A stretch of 64,000 nt of DNA from Oleispira antarctica RB-8 (GTDB lineage: Bacteria; Pseudomonadota; Gammaproteobacteria; Pseudomonadales; Oceanobacteraceae): the NCBI GenBank assembly GCA_000967895.1, contig FO203512.1, positions 2,069,350 through 2,133,349 on the forward strand, written 5' to 3'. Within the stretch, counting starts at the first letter, position 1, and the number at the start of each line of letters is the position of its first letter. Under the pieces are notes generated by a model. The model was not told the DNA's origin and made no database searches. It worked only from the letters and a program-made list of their open reading frames with translations. Both the position numbers and the translations under genes were made by a program. Below are positions 26,324 to 34,094 of the stretch, piece by piece.

Positions 26324-27187
26324 TTAAGCGGCTGAAGCAGCAATACGGGTTTTATAAGAGATAACCACTGACAGAAAAATTAACCCGCCGCCTATCGCCA
26401 ATCGCACAACGTCAACGTCCTCCGAGAACAATACAATAGAGGCGATCACTGCCACAGGGATATAGCCATTATTCATTACTGCCAACGTCGCGGGAGAAAC
26501 TTGCTTGCTGCCACTGTTCCATAAATAGAAGCACAATCCAGAAGCAATCACCCCCAAATACAGCAATACTAAAATTTGCTCATCACTAATAACAATTTCA
26601 GACCAGCTCAGTTGAGGAAAGCTGAACAAGCTCGCAAACAAAGCTGCGCCTAAATACATCCATGCCATATTGCCAGCATTACTGCTTTGATCAGCCCAAC
26701 GTTGGTAGTTCCACTGGCCTATTGCAAACGCAATGTTCGCCACCTGCAAAATCAAAAAGCCCATTAAAAACTCATCCTGCCCTGGCGCCTTAAAGACAAT
26801 AACGGCAGCTCCAGCAATGCTCAGCATGACCGCCCCCAGCGCAACGGTAAGCGCTTTAGCATTACGGCTATTTTTGTCAAAAATAATATTGAGTCCAATA
26901 ACATAAAAAGGGGTGAAAATAGTAAATACCGCGACCAAGTAAGCGGGTAAATATTGATACGACTGAATGTATGCGAGATACATGATGCCAAACTGCACAA
27001 TGCCCAGCAGCATTAATCGCAAACGCATTTTTTGCTGCGATACTTTAAAAATAAACGGCATAAAACATAAAAAACATAAAATCAGCCGAATGCTCGCGAC
27101 CAAACCTGAATCAAGGCCTGTAAGTTTTCCTTTAATCAAGCCAAAAGAAAACGCCCAAATAATCGATACTGCTACTAAGCGCCACAT
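26324..27187 (-). CDS. EamA/DMT-family transporter
   Basis: 287-aa inner-membrane protein with about ten hydrophobic helices and two EamA repeats (about 1-130 and 140-280). It begins MWRLVAVSIIWAFSFGLIKG, the usual drug/metabolite transporter start. Substrate cannot be told from sequence. An 8-bp inverted repeat CTACTGAT/ATCAGTAG (26249-26256, 26270-26277) past its stop may be a weak terminator. Divergent from xthA. Confidence 0.88.
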   Translation of the reverse strand: MWRLVAVSIIWAFSFGLIKGKLTGLDSGLVASIRLILCFLCFMPFIFKVSQQKMRLRLMLLGIVQFGIMYLAYIQSYQYLPAYLVAVFTIFTPFYVIGLNIIFDKNSRNAKALTVALGAVMLSIAGAAVIVFKAPGQDEFLMGFLILQVANIAFAIGQWNYQRWADQSSNAGNMAWMYLGAALFASLFSFPQLSWSEIVISDEQILVLLYLGVIASGLCFYLWNSGSKQVSPATLAVMNNGYIPVAVIASIVLFSEDVDVVRLAIGGGLIFLSVVISYKTRIAASAA

Positions 27188-27303
27188 ACCTTATTACCGT
27201 TATAATAATTGAATCAAAAAGTTGCGCACATCCTACCCAGTTATGCCGTCGTTATCTATGTTATAGCAAGCTGCAATTAAACTGTTGTGCGTGTTTTAAA
27301 CTA

Positions 27304-27328
27304 TTTGACCTGATAGAATTAGGTCAAA
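27304..27328. promoter_or_regulatory. Candidate operator over the xthA promoter
   Basis: Perfect 8-bp inverted repeat TTTGACCT (27304-27311) and AGGTCAAA (27321-27328) with a nine-base spacer that contains TAGAAT (27314-27319), a near-consensus -10. No good -35 was found at 17 bp. It lies seven bases before the xthA ribosome-binding site. Confidence 0.4.
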
Positions 27329-27344
27329 ATATTTGGAGAGTATA

Positions 27345-28169
27345 ATGGCTCGTTTTATCAGTTTTAATATCAATGGCATTCGTGCCCGTCAGCATCAGCT
27401 TGAAGCCATAAAAGAACAACTCGATCCGGATGTTATGGGCTTACAAGAAACAAAAGCCCATGATGAAGTATTTCCCGTTGCTGATGTTGAATCCATTGGT
27501 TGGCACGTTGAATACTTTGGCCAAAAAAGTCACTACGGCGTAGCTCTAGTATCTAAAACCAAACCTACTTTCGTTCAAAAAGGCTTCCCTACCGATAGCG
27601 AAGACGATCAAAGACGCTTAATTCATTGTCGCTATGAAATAGAAGGTAAAGTAATTGATGTCTTGAATGGATACTTCCCACAAGGCGAAAGCGAAGTTCA
27701 TGAAACTAAATTCCCTGCCAAAGCTAAGTTCTATGTCGATTTGAATAAGTATTTAGATAATGAATTAAAAGACGCGGAAAATATTTTATTAATGGGTGAT
27801 ATGAACATATCTCCAGAAGATACTGACATTGGTATTGGCGAACCTAATCGCAAGCGCTGGTTAAAAACTAAAAAGTGCTCTTTCTTACCGATCGAACGTG
27901 AATGGTATCAGGCACTGCTGTCGCGTAATTTAACCGATACCTATCGTAAGCATTACCCTACCAGTAATGATAAATTCAGCTGGTTTGATTATCGTTCAAA
28001 AGGCTTTGCTGATGAGCCTAAACGCGGCCTTCGAATTGACCATATTTTAACCACCCCTGCTTTAACGGCAGCCTGCACGATGGCTGATATCAGCTACGAT
28101 ATCCGTGGTATGGAAAAACCATCTGATCATGCACCCATCTGGTCGGACTTTGATTTTAAGCAGCTATAA
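27345..28169 (+). CDS. xthA: Exodeoxyribonuclease III
   Basis: AP endonuclease and 3'-5' exonuclease of base excision repair, 274 aa. Conserved ExoIII motifs are present: FNINGIRAR, LQETK (metal-binding Glu), GDMNISPEDTDIG (catalytic Asp/Asn), and SDHAPIW (catalytic His). ATG at 27345 with GGAG six bases upstream is preferred over TTG at 27333, which would place the ribosome-binding site inside the gene. Confidence 0.96.
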   Translation: MARFISFNINGIRARQHQLEAIKEQLDPDVMGLQETKAHDEVFPVADVESIGWHVEYFGQKSHYGVALVSKTKPTFVQKGFPTDSEDDQRRLIHCRYEIEGKVIDVLNGYFPQGESEVHETKFPAKAKFYVDLNKYLDNELKDAENILLMGDMNISPEDTDIGIGEPNRKRWLKTKKCSFLPIEREWYQALLSRNLTDTYRKHYPTSNDKFSWFDYRSKGFADEPKRGLRIDHILTTPALTAACTMADISYDIRGMEKPSDHAPIWSDFDFKQL

Positions 28170-28370
28170 GCTACTGAAATCGTCAATCTGATAAAAATTA
28201 ATCGATAAATATCCATTGTTAGCACTTTTGACATAAAAGCTTTTAAAAGCGTTAACAATAACCATAAATTTTGTGAACTTTGCTCTGCCATATCGCCGAA
28301 CAAATGTTAAACTTATCGACTAAATAATTGTCATATTCATGATTTTTAACAGCAGAAGGTAAATGTACAC

Positions 28371-28613
28371 ATGAGTTTAGAACTATTATCCACCCTAGAA
28401 GCTAAGATTCAAACCACACTTGAAACAATGGAATTATTGAACTTAGAAGTTGAAGAAGAAAAGCAGAGAAATGAAGCGCTGCAGCAAGAAAATAACGCAT
28501 TAAAAGAAGAAAATGCTCAGCTACAAGCTGAACGTCAAACTTGGAATGATAAAATTGTTGGCTTGGTGGATCTCTTACGCGAAGACAATACACAGAATCA
28601 GACTGGCGAATAA
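28371..28613 (+). CDS. zapB: ZapB-like cell division coiled-coil protein
   Basis: 80-aa protein that is almost entirely a heptad coiled coil (residues ~5-70), beginning [20 protein letters not shown], which aligns with E. coli ZapB (MSLEVFEKLEAKVQQAIDT). ZapB assembles at the Z ring through ZapA and stabilises it. Stand-alone gene. Small coiled coils are easily confused, but the N-terminal match and length are good. Confidence 0.8.
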   Translation: MSLELLSTLEAKIQTTLETMELLNLEVEEEKQRNEALQQENNALKEENAQLQAERQTWNDKIVGLVDLLREDNTQNQTGE

Positions 28614-28633
28614 ATATTTATTCCTCCGCCTTT

Positions 28634-28668
28634 AATCAGCTCAAACCAATAGGGTTTGAGCTGATTTT
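28634..28668. terminator. Bidirectional terminator between zapB and the TonB operon
   Basis: Perfect 14-bp stem AATCAGCTCAAACC / GGTTTGAGCTGATT (28634-28647 and 28653-28666), five-base loop, followed by TT on the plus side and preceded by TTT-complement on the other. It lies between convergent stops. Confidence 0.85.
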
Positions 28669-28689
28669 CGAAGCCTACTACTTGATACC

Positions 28690-29994
28690 TTAAGACTTTA
28701 ATACTTCCAGTTGCTGCATATAATCCAACCAGGCCTTTGCACTATTGGTTGAGCTGGGCTCTTCTAGGGCTTTAGAAAAATACACTTTAGCATTCTGATA
28801 TTCTTCCAACTCAAAATACGCATTTCCTTGCATCAACAGACTCAATCCTACTTTCTTGCCCGTAAGGCCAAGCTCTCTTGCTTTAGCAAAGCTTGATGCT
28901 GCAGCGTCAAATTCAGACTCATCAAACTGGAGTTGCGCACTGCGATAGTAAAGCTTAGCGGCCTCTTGCTTGCCAGTGATTTGATCACTCTCTTTTAATG
29001 AATTATTAGCAGTCTGCAGAGAAAACTCAGCAGCATCGATGAATGCGTCAATCGCTTGTTTACGCTCACGGCTTTGCAACCATGCTGATGCTAGCAGCTT
29101 CCAATTATCCTCAGTGATCTCTATTTTTTTCTTCTCAATCAGATCCTGCAATATTCTTCCGGCCCGCTCAGGCACACCTTCGGTGATTAATAGCTGGACC
29201 AAAATAATCAAACCATCTTCTTTAATCAGAATGTTACGAACATTGGCGAGCTGTAATACCTTGAGAGCATCTTTAGGCTTATTCAGCATTTGATGTAACG
29301 AAGCTTGTTGCAACCAATATTCTTCTTTCGTCTCGTTCATTGCAATCAGTTGATCCAGAACCGTAATGGCCTCTGGATATTGCTTTATCTGATAATGAGC
29401 AGCCATTAGCATTTGCAACCAATTCTCTCTCGGTTGCTTCGAACGTTCAATGCCTTGCCTTAACCAGATAATAGCGTTTTTGAAATCCTGCTTAAGCTGA
29501 AAGGCTGAACCTAAAGTAATGAAAGCCATTGAGTTTGTAGAATTAACCTTTTCTGTTTCTGCCGCTTCTATTCTCCCCTGCAAAACGGTAATCGCTTCAT
29601 CGACTTGACTGTCCGCCAAATAAAGCTGCGCAACGTTGGTTGCCAAAGAAACCGCCTGCCCTGCTTTCATAGCGTCAAGCGCTAAGGCTTTATTGAAATA
29701 GCTTAAGGCTTGCTTGCTATTTTCTTGGGCTAAAAATAGCTGCGCATGAATTTGATAAGTCAGGGCTAAACCAAAACCTGGGCTTAGGTTTTCTTCTAAA
29801 TCCTTCAAACCTTCTTCCACTTCCGCAAATTTACTGTCTGTTAACAGTGCCTGAATATCATTCAACGCTTGATAGGTTTTAGGCGATAACGATTGATTAG
29901 CGGCATGGGCATTAAAAGACATCAATCCCAGCGAGCTAATAAAGCTAAGCATAAGAATGGAAAGCATGTGAGGCACAGAAAAAATTCGAGACAC
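28690..29994 (-). CDS. TPR-repeat periplasmic protein of the TonB2-type operon
   Basis: 434 aa with a signal peptide ending near NAHA and about eight tetratricopeptide-like repeats (for example ALSYFNKALALDAMKAGQA, NAIIWLRQGIERS, NAKVYFSKALEEPSS). Proteins of this kind end TonB2-type operons in marine gammaproteobacteria; the function is not established here. GTG at 29994 is chosen because the AAGG at the end of tonB serves as ribosome-binding site; the frame is open to a TTG at 30024 and ATG 29967 is a further option. Confidence 0.8.
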   Translation of the reverse strand: MSRIFSVPHMLSILMLSFISSLGLMSFNAHAANQSLSPKTYQALNDIQALLTDSKFAEVEEGLKDLEENLSPGFGLALTYQIHAQLFLAQENSKQALSYFNKALALDAMKAGQAVSLATNVAQLYLADSQVDEAITVLQGRIEAAETEKVNSTNSMAFITLGSAFQLKQDFKNAIIWLRQGIERSKQPRENWLQMLMAAHYQIKQYPEAITVLDQLIAMNETKEEYWLQQASLHQMLNKPKDALKVLQLANVRNILIKEDGLIILVQLLITEGVPERAGRILQDLIEKKKIEITEDNWKLLASAWLQSRERKQAIDAFIDAAEFSLQTANNSLKESDQITGKQEAAKLYYRSAQLQFDESEFDAAASSFAKARELGLTGKKVGLSLLMQGNAYFELEEYQNAKVYFSKALEEPSSTNSAKAWLDYMQQLEVLKS

Positions 29995-29998
29995 GGTA

Positions 29999-30616
29999 TT
30001 AGCCCTTATCCAAAGTATATTCAAGGGTTTGCGTCACCGTTTGCGGCTGTGGTTTGCCATCGATGATTTGCGGTTTGAATTTGTATTTATACAAGGCGCG
30101 AATAGCCGAACGTTCGAATACACCACGAGGCTTAGCATCAATAATTTCAACGGAGTCTACTGTGCCTTGAACATTCACTTCAAGCCTAGCTTTTACAAAA
30201 CCCTCAATGTTTCGACGCTTCGCCTTGTTTGGGTATTGCGCAGGCATACGAACCAAAGGAATAACATCGCCATCGCCAAAGCCCATGCCGATTTGCGCAT
30301 CGCCTAATAAGCTTTTATTCGCCAAGGACAAATCCGGAGAGATATTCGGCATGCGCATTGCAATTTGCTTCATCGGTGTATTTTTCTGAGATGCTTGCTC
30401 AGGAGGCATTGGCGGTTTTTTCGGCTTAGGCGGCTCTTTTTTATCACGCTGCTTGAGACGGCTTTCGCTGTCTTGCTTCAAACGGATGAAATCAATAACC
30501 GTTTGCTCGCCCTGATTATTATTCTGCGCACCATCACTGCTCACCATGCCACTCATTACTGCAAAGATGCTGCCCGTGACAATAATAGAACAGAGGAACG
30601 CTAAAATAAGTTTCAT
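29999..30616 (-). CDS. tonB: TonB-family energy transducer (TonB2-type)
   Basis: 205 aa. One N-terminal transmembrane anchor (MKLILAFLCSIIVTGSIFAV), a Lys/Pro-rich linker (KKEPPKPKKPPMPPEQ, about 63-78), and a C-terminal TonB domain with YPNKAKRRNIEGFVKARLEV and SAIRALYKYKFKPQ. The shorter-than-E. coli length fits TonB2. ATG at 30616 with GGAAG seven bases upstream decides the start, overlapping none of exbD (TAATATG junction). Transmits proton-motive force from ExbB/ExbD to outer-membrane receptors. Confidence 0.93.
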   Translation of the reverse strand: MKLILAFLCSIIVTGSIFAVMSGMVSSDGAQNNNQGEQTVIDFIRLKQDSESRLKQRDKKEPPKPKKPPMPPEQASQKNTPMKQIAMRMPNISPDLSLANKSLLGDAQIGMGFGDGDVIPLVRMPAQYPNKAKRRNIEGFVKARLEVNVQGTVDSVEIIDAKPRGVFERSAIRALYKYKFKPQIIDGKPQPQTVTQTLEYTLDKG

Positions 30617-30617
30617 A

Positions 30618-31031
30618 TTAGCTTCCAGAAATTTCGGCGGAAATAGAGATATTACTGACGCCCGCAAGACGAACCTGATCCATCACTTTTACTAACAAAC
30701 CGGTATTGGAATATTCGTCTGCCTGAATAATCACCGCACCTTGTGGGTTCTCAGCTTTTAAACGTTCAATATTGGCGCGTACCGCACGTACATCAATAGA
30801 GCGACGATCAATCCAGATTTCGCCATTGGGTCGAATTGCCACCAAAATATTACTGCCCTTTTGTTGCACAGCGGTTTCGGCACTAGGGCGACTCACGGTT
30901 ACGCCCGACTCTTTCACAAAAGAGGTGGTGACAATGAAAAAAATCAACATGATAAAAACAATATCCAACATCGGAGTAATGTCGATATCACTGTCATCGC
31001 TTTCTGTGGCGGTATGTCGTCTTCTACTCAT
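30618..31031 (-). CDS. exbD: Biopolymer transport protein ExbD
   Basis: 137 aa. Cytoplasmic N-terminus, one transmembrane helix (DITPMLDIVFIMLIFFIVTT) carrying the protonatable Asp23, and a periplasmic domain. Works with ExbB as the proton channel that drives TonB. Its stop is followed after one base by the tonB start. Confidence 0.94.
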   Translation of the reverse strand: MSRRRHTATESDDSDIDITPMLDIVFIMLIFFIVTTSFVKESGVTVSRPSAETAVQQKGSNILVAIRPNGEIWIDRRSIDVRAVRANIERLKAENPQGAVIIQADEYSNTGLLVKVMDQVRLAGVSNISISAEISGS

Positions 31032-31093
31032 AAAATTTTATCCATTACCGTTCATCAGTAACTGTTTATCTGAAGCTATTTATTTGAAGGCTA

Positions 31094-31600
31094 TTAGTCT
31101 GTAATCAGAATATCGGCTAATCGTTGATGGCCTTGCTGCGCTAATCGTTGAAAGCGCGCTTTAAAATACAAGCCTGTCAACGCAACCAATAACCCGGCCA
31201 TGGTCGGCAACGTCGCTTTCGAGATACCTGCGGCCATGGCTCGAGCATTGCCCGTGCCTGTAATAGCCAATACATCAAAAACACTGATCATTCCCGTCAC
31301 TGTGCCGAGCAGCCCAAGTAACGGACAAATGGCAATCAATAAAGTAATGAAGGATAACCAGGTTTGAGTTTCTAACTTAAACTGACTGATCATATAGTGT
31401 CGGATTTGGCGCGCCGTCCACGAACTGCGTTCGCCTCGATCAGCCCAGTGTTGACGATAATTTTTAATACGCCCAGGCATAGTGCGATAAAAGAACCATA
31501 AGCGTTCTAAAATCAACGTCCACAACATCACGCAGACAACTAAAATGCCATAGAGTACTGGGCCGCCACGATCAAGAAAATCAAATAGCCAAGCTAACAT
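31094..31600 (-). CDS. exbB: Biopolymer transport protein ExbB (TonB2-type)
   Basis: 168-aa MotA/TolQ/ExbB protein with three transmembrane segments (about 12-32, 90-115, 130-152). The signature LLGLLGTVTGMISVFD and the following GNARAMAAGISKA are typical. Stator partner of ExbD. It starts two bases after the stop of the TtpC-like gene; a 62-bp gap separates it from exbD. Confidence 0.94.
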   Translation of the reverse strand: MLAWLFDFLDRGGPVLYGILVVCVMLWTLILERLWFFYRTMPGRIKNYRQHWADRGERSSWTARQIRHYMISQFKLETQTWLSFITLLIAICPLLGLLGTVTGMISVFDVLAITGTGNARAMAAGISKATLPTMAGLLVALTGLYFKARFQRLAQQGHQRLADILITD

Positions 31601-31602
31601 AA

Positions 31603-33069
31603 TTAGTTATCTTTCTTCGTTAAGCTGTTGCGTGCTTCCATCGCGGTGGCAATCAAACCTGCCGCTTGCTCATCAAGAATCTGCACCAAACGCTTACTCT
31701 GACTGCTTACCAAGTTATGAGAAAGCAATAATGGAATCGCTGCCACCAAACCTAGCACGGTTGTTATTAGCGCTTGCGAAATACCGCCAGCCATTAACTT
31801 AGGATCACCGGTACCGAAGTTGGTGATCGCCTGGAACGTCGCGATCATCCCCGTTACTGTGCCTAACAAGCCTAATAGCGGTGCAATTGCAGCAAACAAT
31901 TTAATCATCGACTGTGCTTTTTCTAACTGCGGTACTTCTTTTAAAATCGCTTCATCAATTTTCAGTTCAAGTGTTTCTAATTCTTGATGACTATTTCCAA
32001 GCACAGCTGCAGTAGCTAATACACGACCCAGAGGGTTGTTAGTATTCGGTTTATCTAAATGCTTAATTTGATCTTCTACTTTTTTACGAATAGAAAACAA
32101 ACTGATTAAACGCCATGCAGCTAGCAGCAAACCAATAATTGCCAAGCCAATGATAATGTAACCAACTAATGCACCTTGCTTAATTCGACCCAATAAATCG
32201 GGGTTGGATAATACCAATCCAAGCAATGCGCCACGAGTTGGGTCAATGCCCAGTGCGTTGAACTCTCCGGCATCTGCTTGCAGGTAATCGCTAATCAAAC
32301 CCGCTTGGTCTGGCTGGCGCGCCATTGAAATCAAACGTCCAGTTTCTTCGTCAAAGCGTAAATAACCTTGATCAGTAATGGCATTGAAAGCACCGATACG
32401 AGTAACCAGTTGCTCCGCTTCACTTCCATCGTTTTGTACGACTTGAGCTTTGAACTGGCTAACTTGGCCAGTCAATGTCATTTCTTCTTGCAAGGTTAGC
32501 CACAGTGCTTGCAGCTCTTTAATGTTCGGCAGTTCTTTCGCTTGCGAAAGCTTGTCTAAATCTGCCGCGCGATTAGGTTTTTCTGCTCGGGTTAAACTGG
32601 TATGCAAAGTGCCGTTTAAATCATCGGCGACTTGGCGAACCACACCGAACATTTCACCTAGATTACCAATGCGTAACCGCAATTGGTCTTCTTTTTGCGT
32701 CAGCGCTTTTTCATTTTTATCAAAATTGGCTTTCAAATCGTCGGCGATTTTTTGTTCCAACGTTAATTCTTTTTTTGCTTGATTCAATAATACGGTTTGA
32801 TTTTGTTTATTTTGCTTAAACTTCACTTCACGCTGTTTATTAACTTCAGTTTCTTGCTGCTGAAATTGCTTAACTTGCTGCAATAAGCCTTCTAGTGTTT
32901 TAGCTTCTGATGTTTTAGCGTCAGGGGCACTGCTCTCTCCAGCACGACTTTCTTCAGCGTAAGTCGCAGGAATAAAACTTAATGTTGCTGCAATTAAAAA
33001 AGCGGAAGTCGATACTGCTGTAAATAACTTAGATGTTTTTGGTAATTTATAAGCGTTAAAAAAGTTCAT
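31603..33069 (-). CDS. ttpC: TtpC-like MotA/TolQ/ExbB proton channel protein with periplasmic coiled coil
   Basis: 488 aa, far larger than ExbB. Signal peptide about 1-38 (ends ATYAEE), a Gln/Lys/Glu-rich coiled coil (about 60-130), a globular periplasmic part, then a C-terminal ExbB-like unit from about 300 with LLGLLGTVTGMIATFQ and GGISQALITTVLGL. This is the architecture of TtpC, required by the Vibrio TonB2 system. Sits between DUF3450 and exbB with 1-2 bp gaps. Confidence 0.9.
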   Translation of the reverse strand: MNFFNAYKLPKTSKLFTAVSTSAFLIAATLSFIPATYAEESRAGESSAPDAKTSEAKTLEGLLQQVKQFQQQETEVNKQREVKFKQNKQNQTVLLNQAKKELTLEQKIADDLKANFDKNEKALTQKEDQLRLRIGNLGEMFGVVRQVADDLNGTLHTSLTRAEKPNRAADLDKLSQAKELPNIKELQALWLTLQEEMTLTGQVSQFKAQVVQNDGSEAEQLVTRIGAFNAITDQGYLRFDEETGRLISMARQPDQAGLISDYLQADAGEFNALGIDPTRGALLGLVLSNPDLLGRIKQGALVGYIIIGLAIIGLLLAAWRLISLFSIRKKVEDQIKHLDKPNTNNPLGRVLATAAVLGNSHQELETLELKIDEAILKEVPQLEKAQSMIKLFAAIAPLLGLLGTVTGMIATFQAITNFGTGDPKLMAGGISQALITTVLGLVAAIPLLLSHNLVSSQSKRLVQILDEQAAGLIATAMEARNSLTKKDN

Positions 33070-33070
33070 A

Positions 33071-33925
33071 TTACAGACCTCCTGTTAAGTTTGCGGTCGG
33101 GGCAATAATAGGCAAGGTCAATAATTCAGGCGCGGCTGTTTGGCGAGCAACGTCCTGTGCTTTGCGGACATCGCGTAATAATGAAGAGTCTAATGCCAGC
33201 CACTGTGAAGACGTTTTGTCCCAAGCCCAAGCGCTATCGCCTGCAAGCGTTAGGCGATATAGGGCCGTGCGACCAATGCGCAAATAATCATAAACAATAT
33301 TGTCGTCAGCTTTTTCACGGTAGGTTTCTAAGGTACGGCCATATTCCACTTCAATCTGAAATGCTTCTAATACACGACGGTATTTTTCCGATACGGTAAT
33401 ATCAGCGCGGGTCATTAGCTCGCGCAATTTGGATAAGCGTGTTGCACGCTCTCTCTGTAAAAAAGGTAAGTCGAGTTGATTGAACTGCTCTAATGAATCC
33501 AGCATCTGGCTCATTAACGGCAGAATGCCTTGCTCGGTAAATTCGATATCGCGAACTTGCTGATCGATTTTTATAATCTCAGCTTGCTGATTCTCAACAA
33601 TGGCCGACATTTGCTTATTATACAGTTTGAGCTGATCGATCTCGCCATTAGTTGCGCGATAATCTTGCAACAACCCCTGGTACGCATCGTCTAGCGAATC
33701 TACTTTTTGCTGGGATTTTGCTGCTTGGCTTACGCCCTTGGCGATTCCAGAGCGGCCTTCATCCAATACTGTGGAATCGGCGGTTGCCATGCTGATACCG
33801 CTTAATAGGCTGGCTCCGATAACAGTATTTTTAACAACGTATTTAACGGTGTTTTTAACAATACTCGTAGAGAGCGTTGATCTTGCTATTAATCCGCTTA
33901 CTGCCTTCTGCCAAGACAAAGTCAT
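33071..33925 (-). CDS. DUF3450 periplasmic protein, first gene of the TonB2-type operon
   Basis: 284 aa. N-terminal signal sequence, then a long coiled coil (about 55-140: QKVDSLDDAYQGLLQDYRA and following) and a conserved C-terminal region with YGRTLETYR and YLRIGRTALYRL, typical of DUF3450. ATG at 33925 with GGAAG seven bases upstream is chosen over an open frame reaching 33967. DUF3450 genes regularly precede ttpC-exbB-exbD-tonB; the molecular role is unknown. Confidence 0.87.
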   Translation of the reverse strand: MTLSWQKAVSGLIARSTLSTSIVKNTVKYVVKNTVIGASLLSGISMATADSTVLDEGRSGIAKGVSQAAKSQQKVDSLDDAYQGLLQDYRATNGEIDQLKLYNKQMSAIVENQQAEIIKIDQQVRDIEFTEQGILPLMSQMLDSLEQFNQLDLPFLQRERATRLSKLRELMTRADITVSEKYRRVLEAFQIEVEYGRTLETYREKADDNIVYDYLRIGRTALYRLTLAGDSAWAWDKTSSQWLALDSSLLRDVRKAQDVARQTAAPELLTLPIIAPTANLTGGL

Positions 33926-33970
33926 GAAAATCTTCCTGCATAAAATATGAAAAGTCGTTGCTAGCATTTA

Positions 33971-34005
33971 TGAATGCAAAATCTATTTAAAAATAGATTC
34001 ATTCA
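33971..34005. terminator. Hairpin upstream of the TonB2-type operon / after the M16 protease
   Basis: Perfect 9-bp arms AATCTATTT (33980-33988) and AAATAGATT (33991-33999) with a two-base loop, extended by TGAATG and CATTCA (33971-33976, 34000-34005) after a three-base bulge. AT-rich; it could end the M16 transcript or act as a regulatory site for the operon. Confidence 0.4.
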
Positions 34006-34094
34006 AAACGTTAGTAACGACTTTGGGTTCGCTCTAAAAATAAACTCAATATATAGAATCAACAATACCAAATCGTGATGCGAATCATTCTAAT

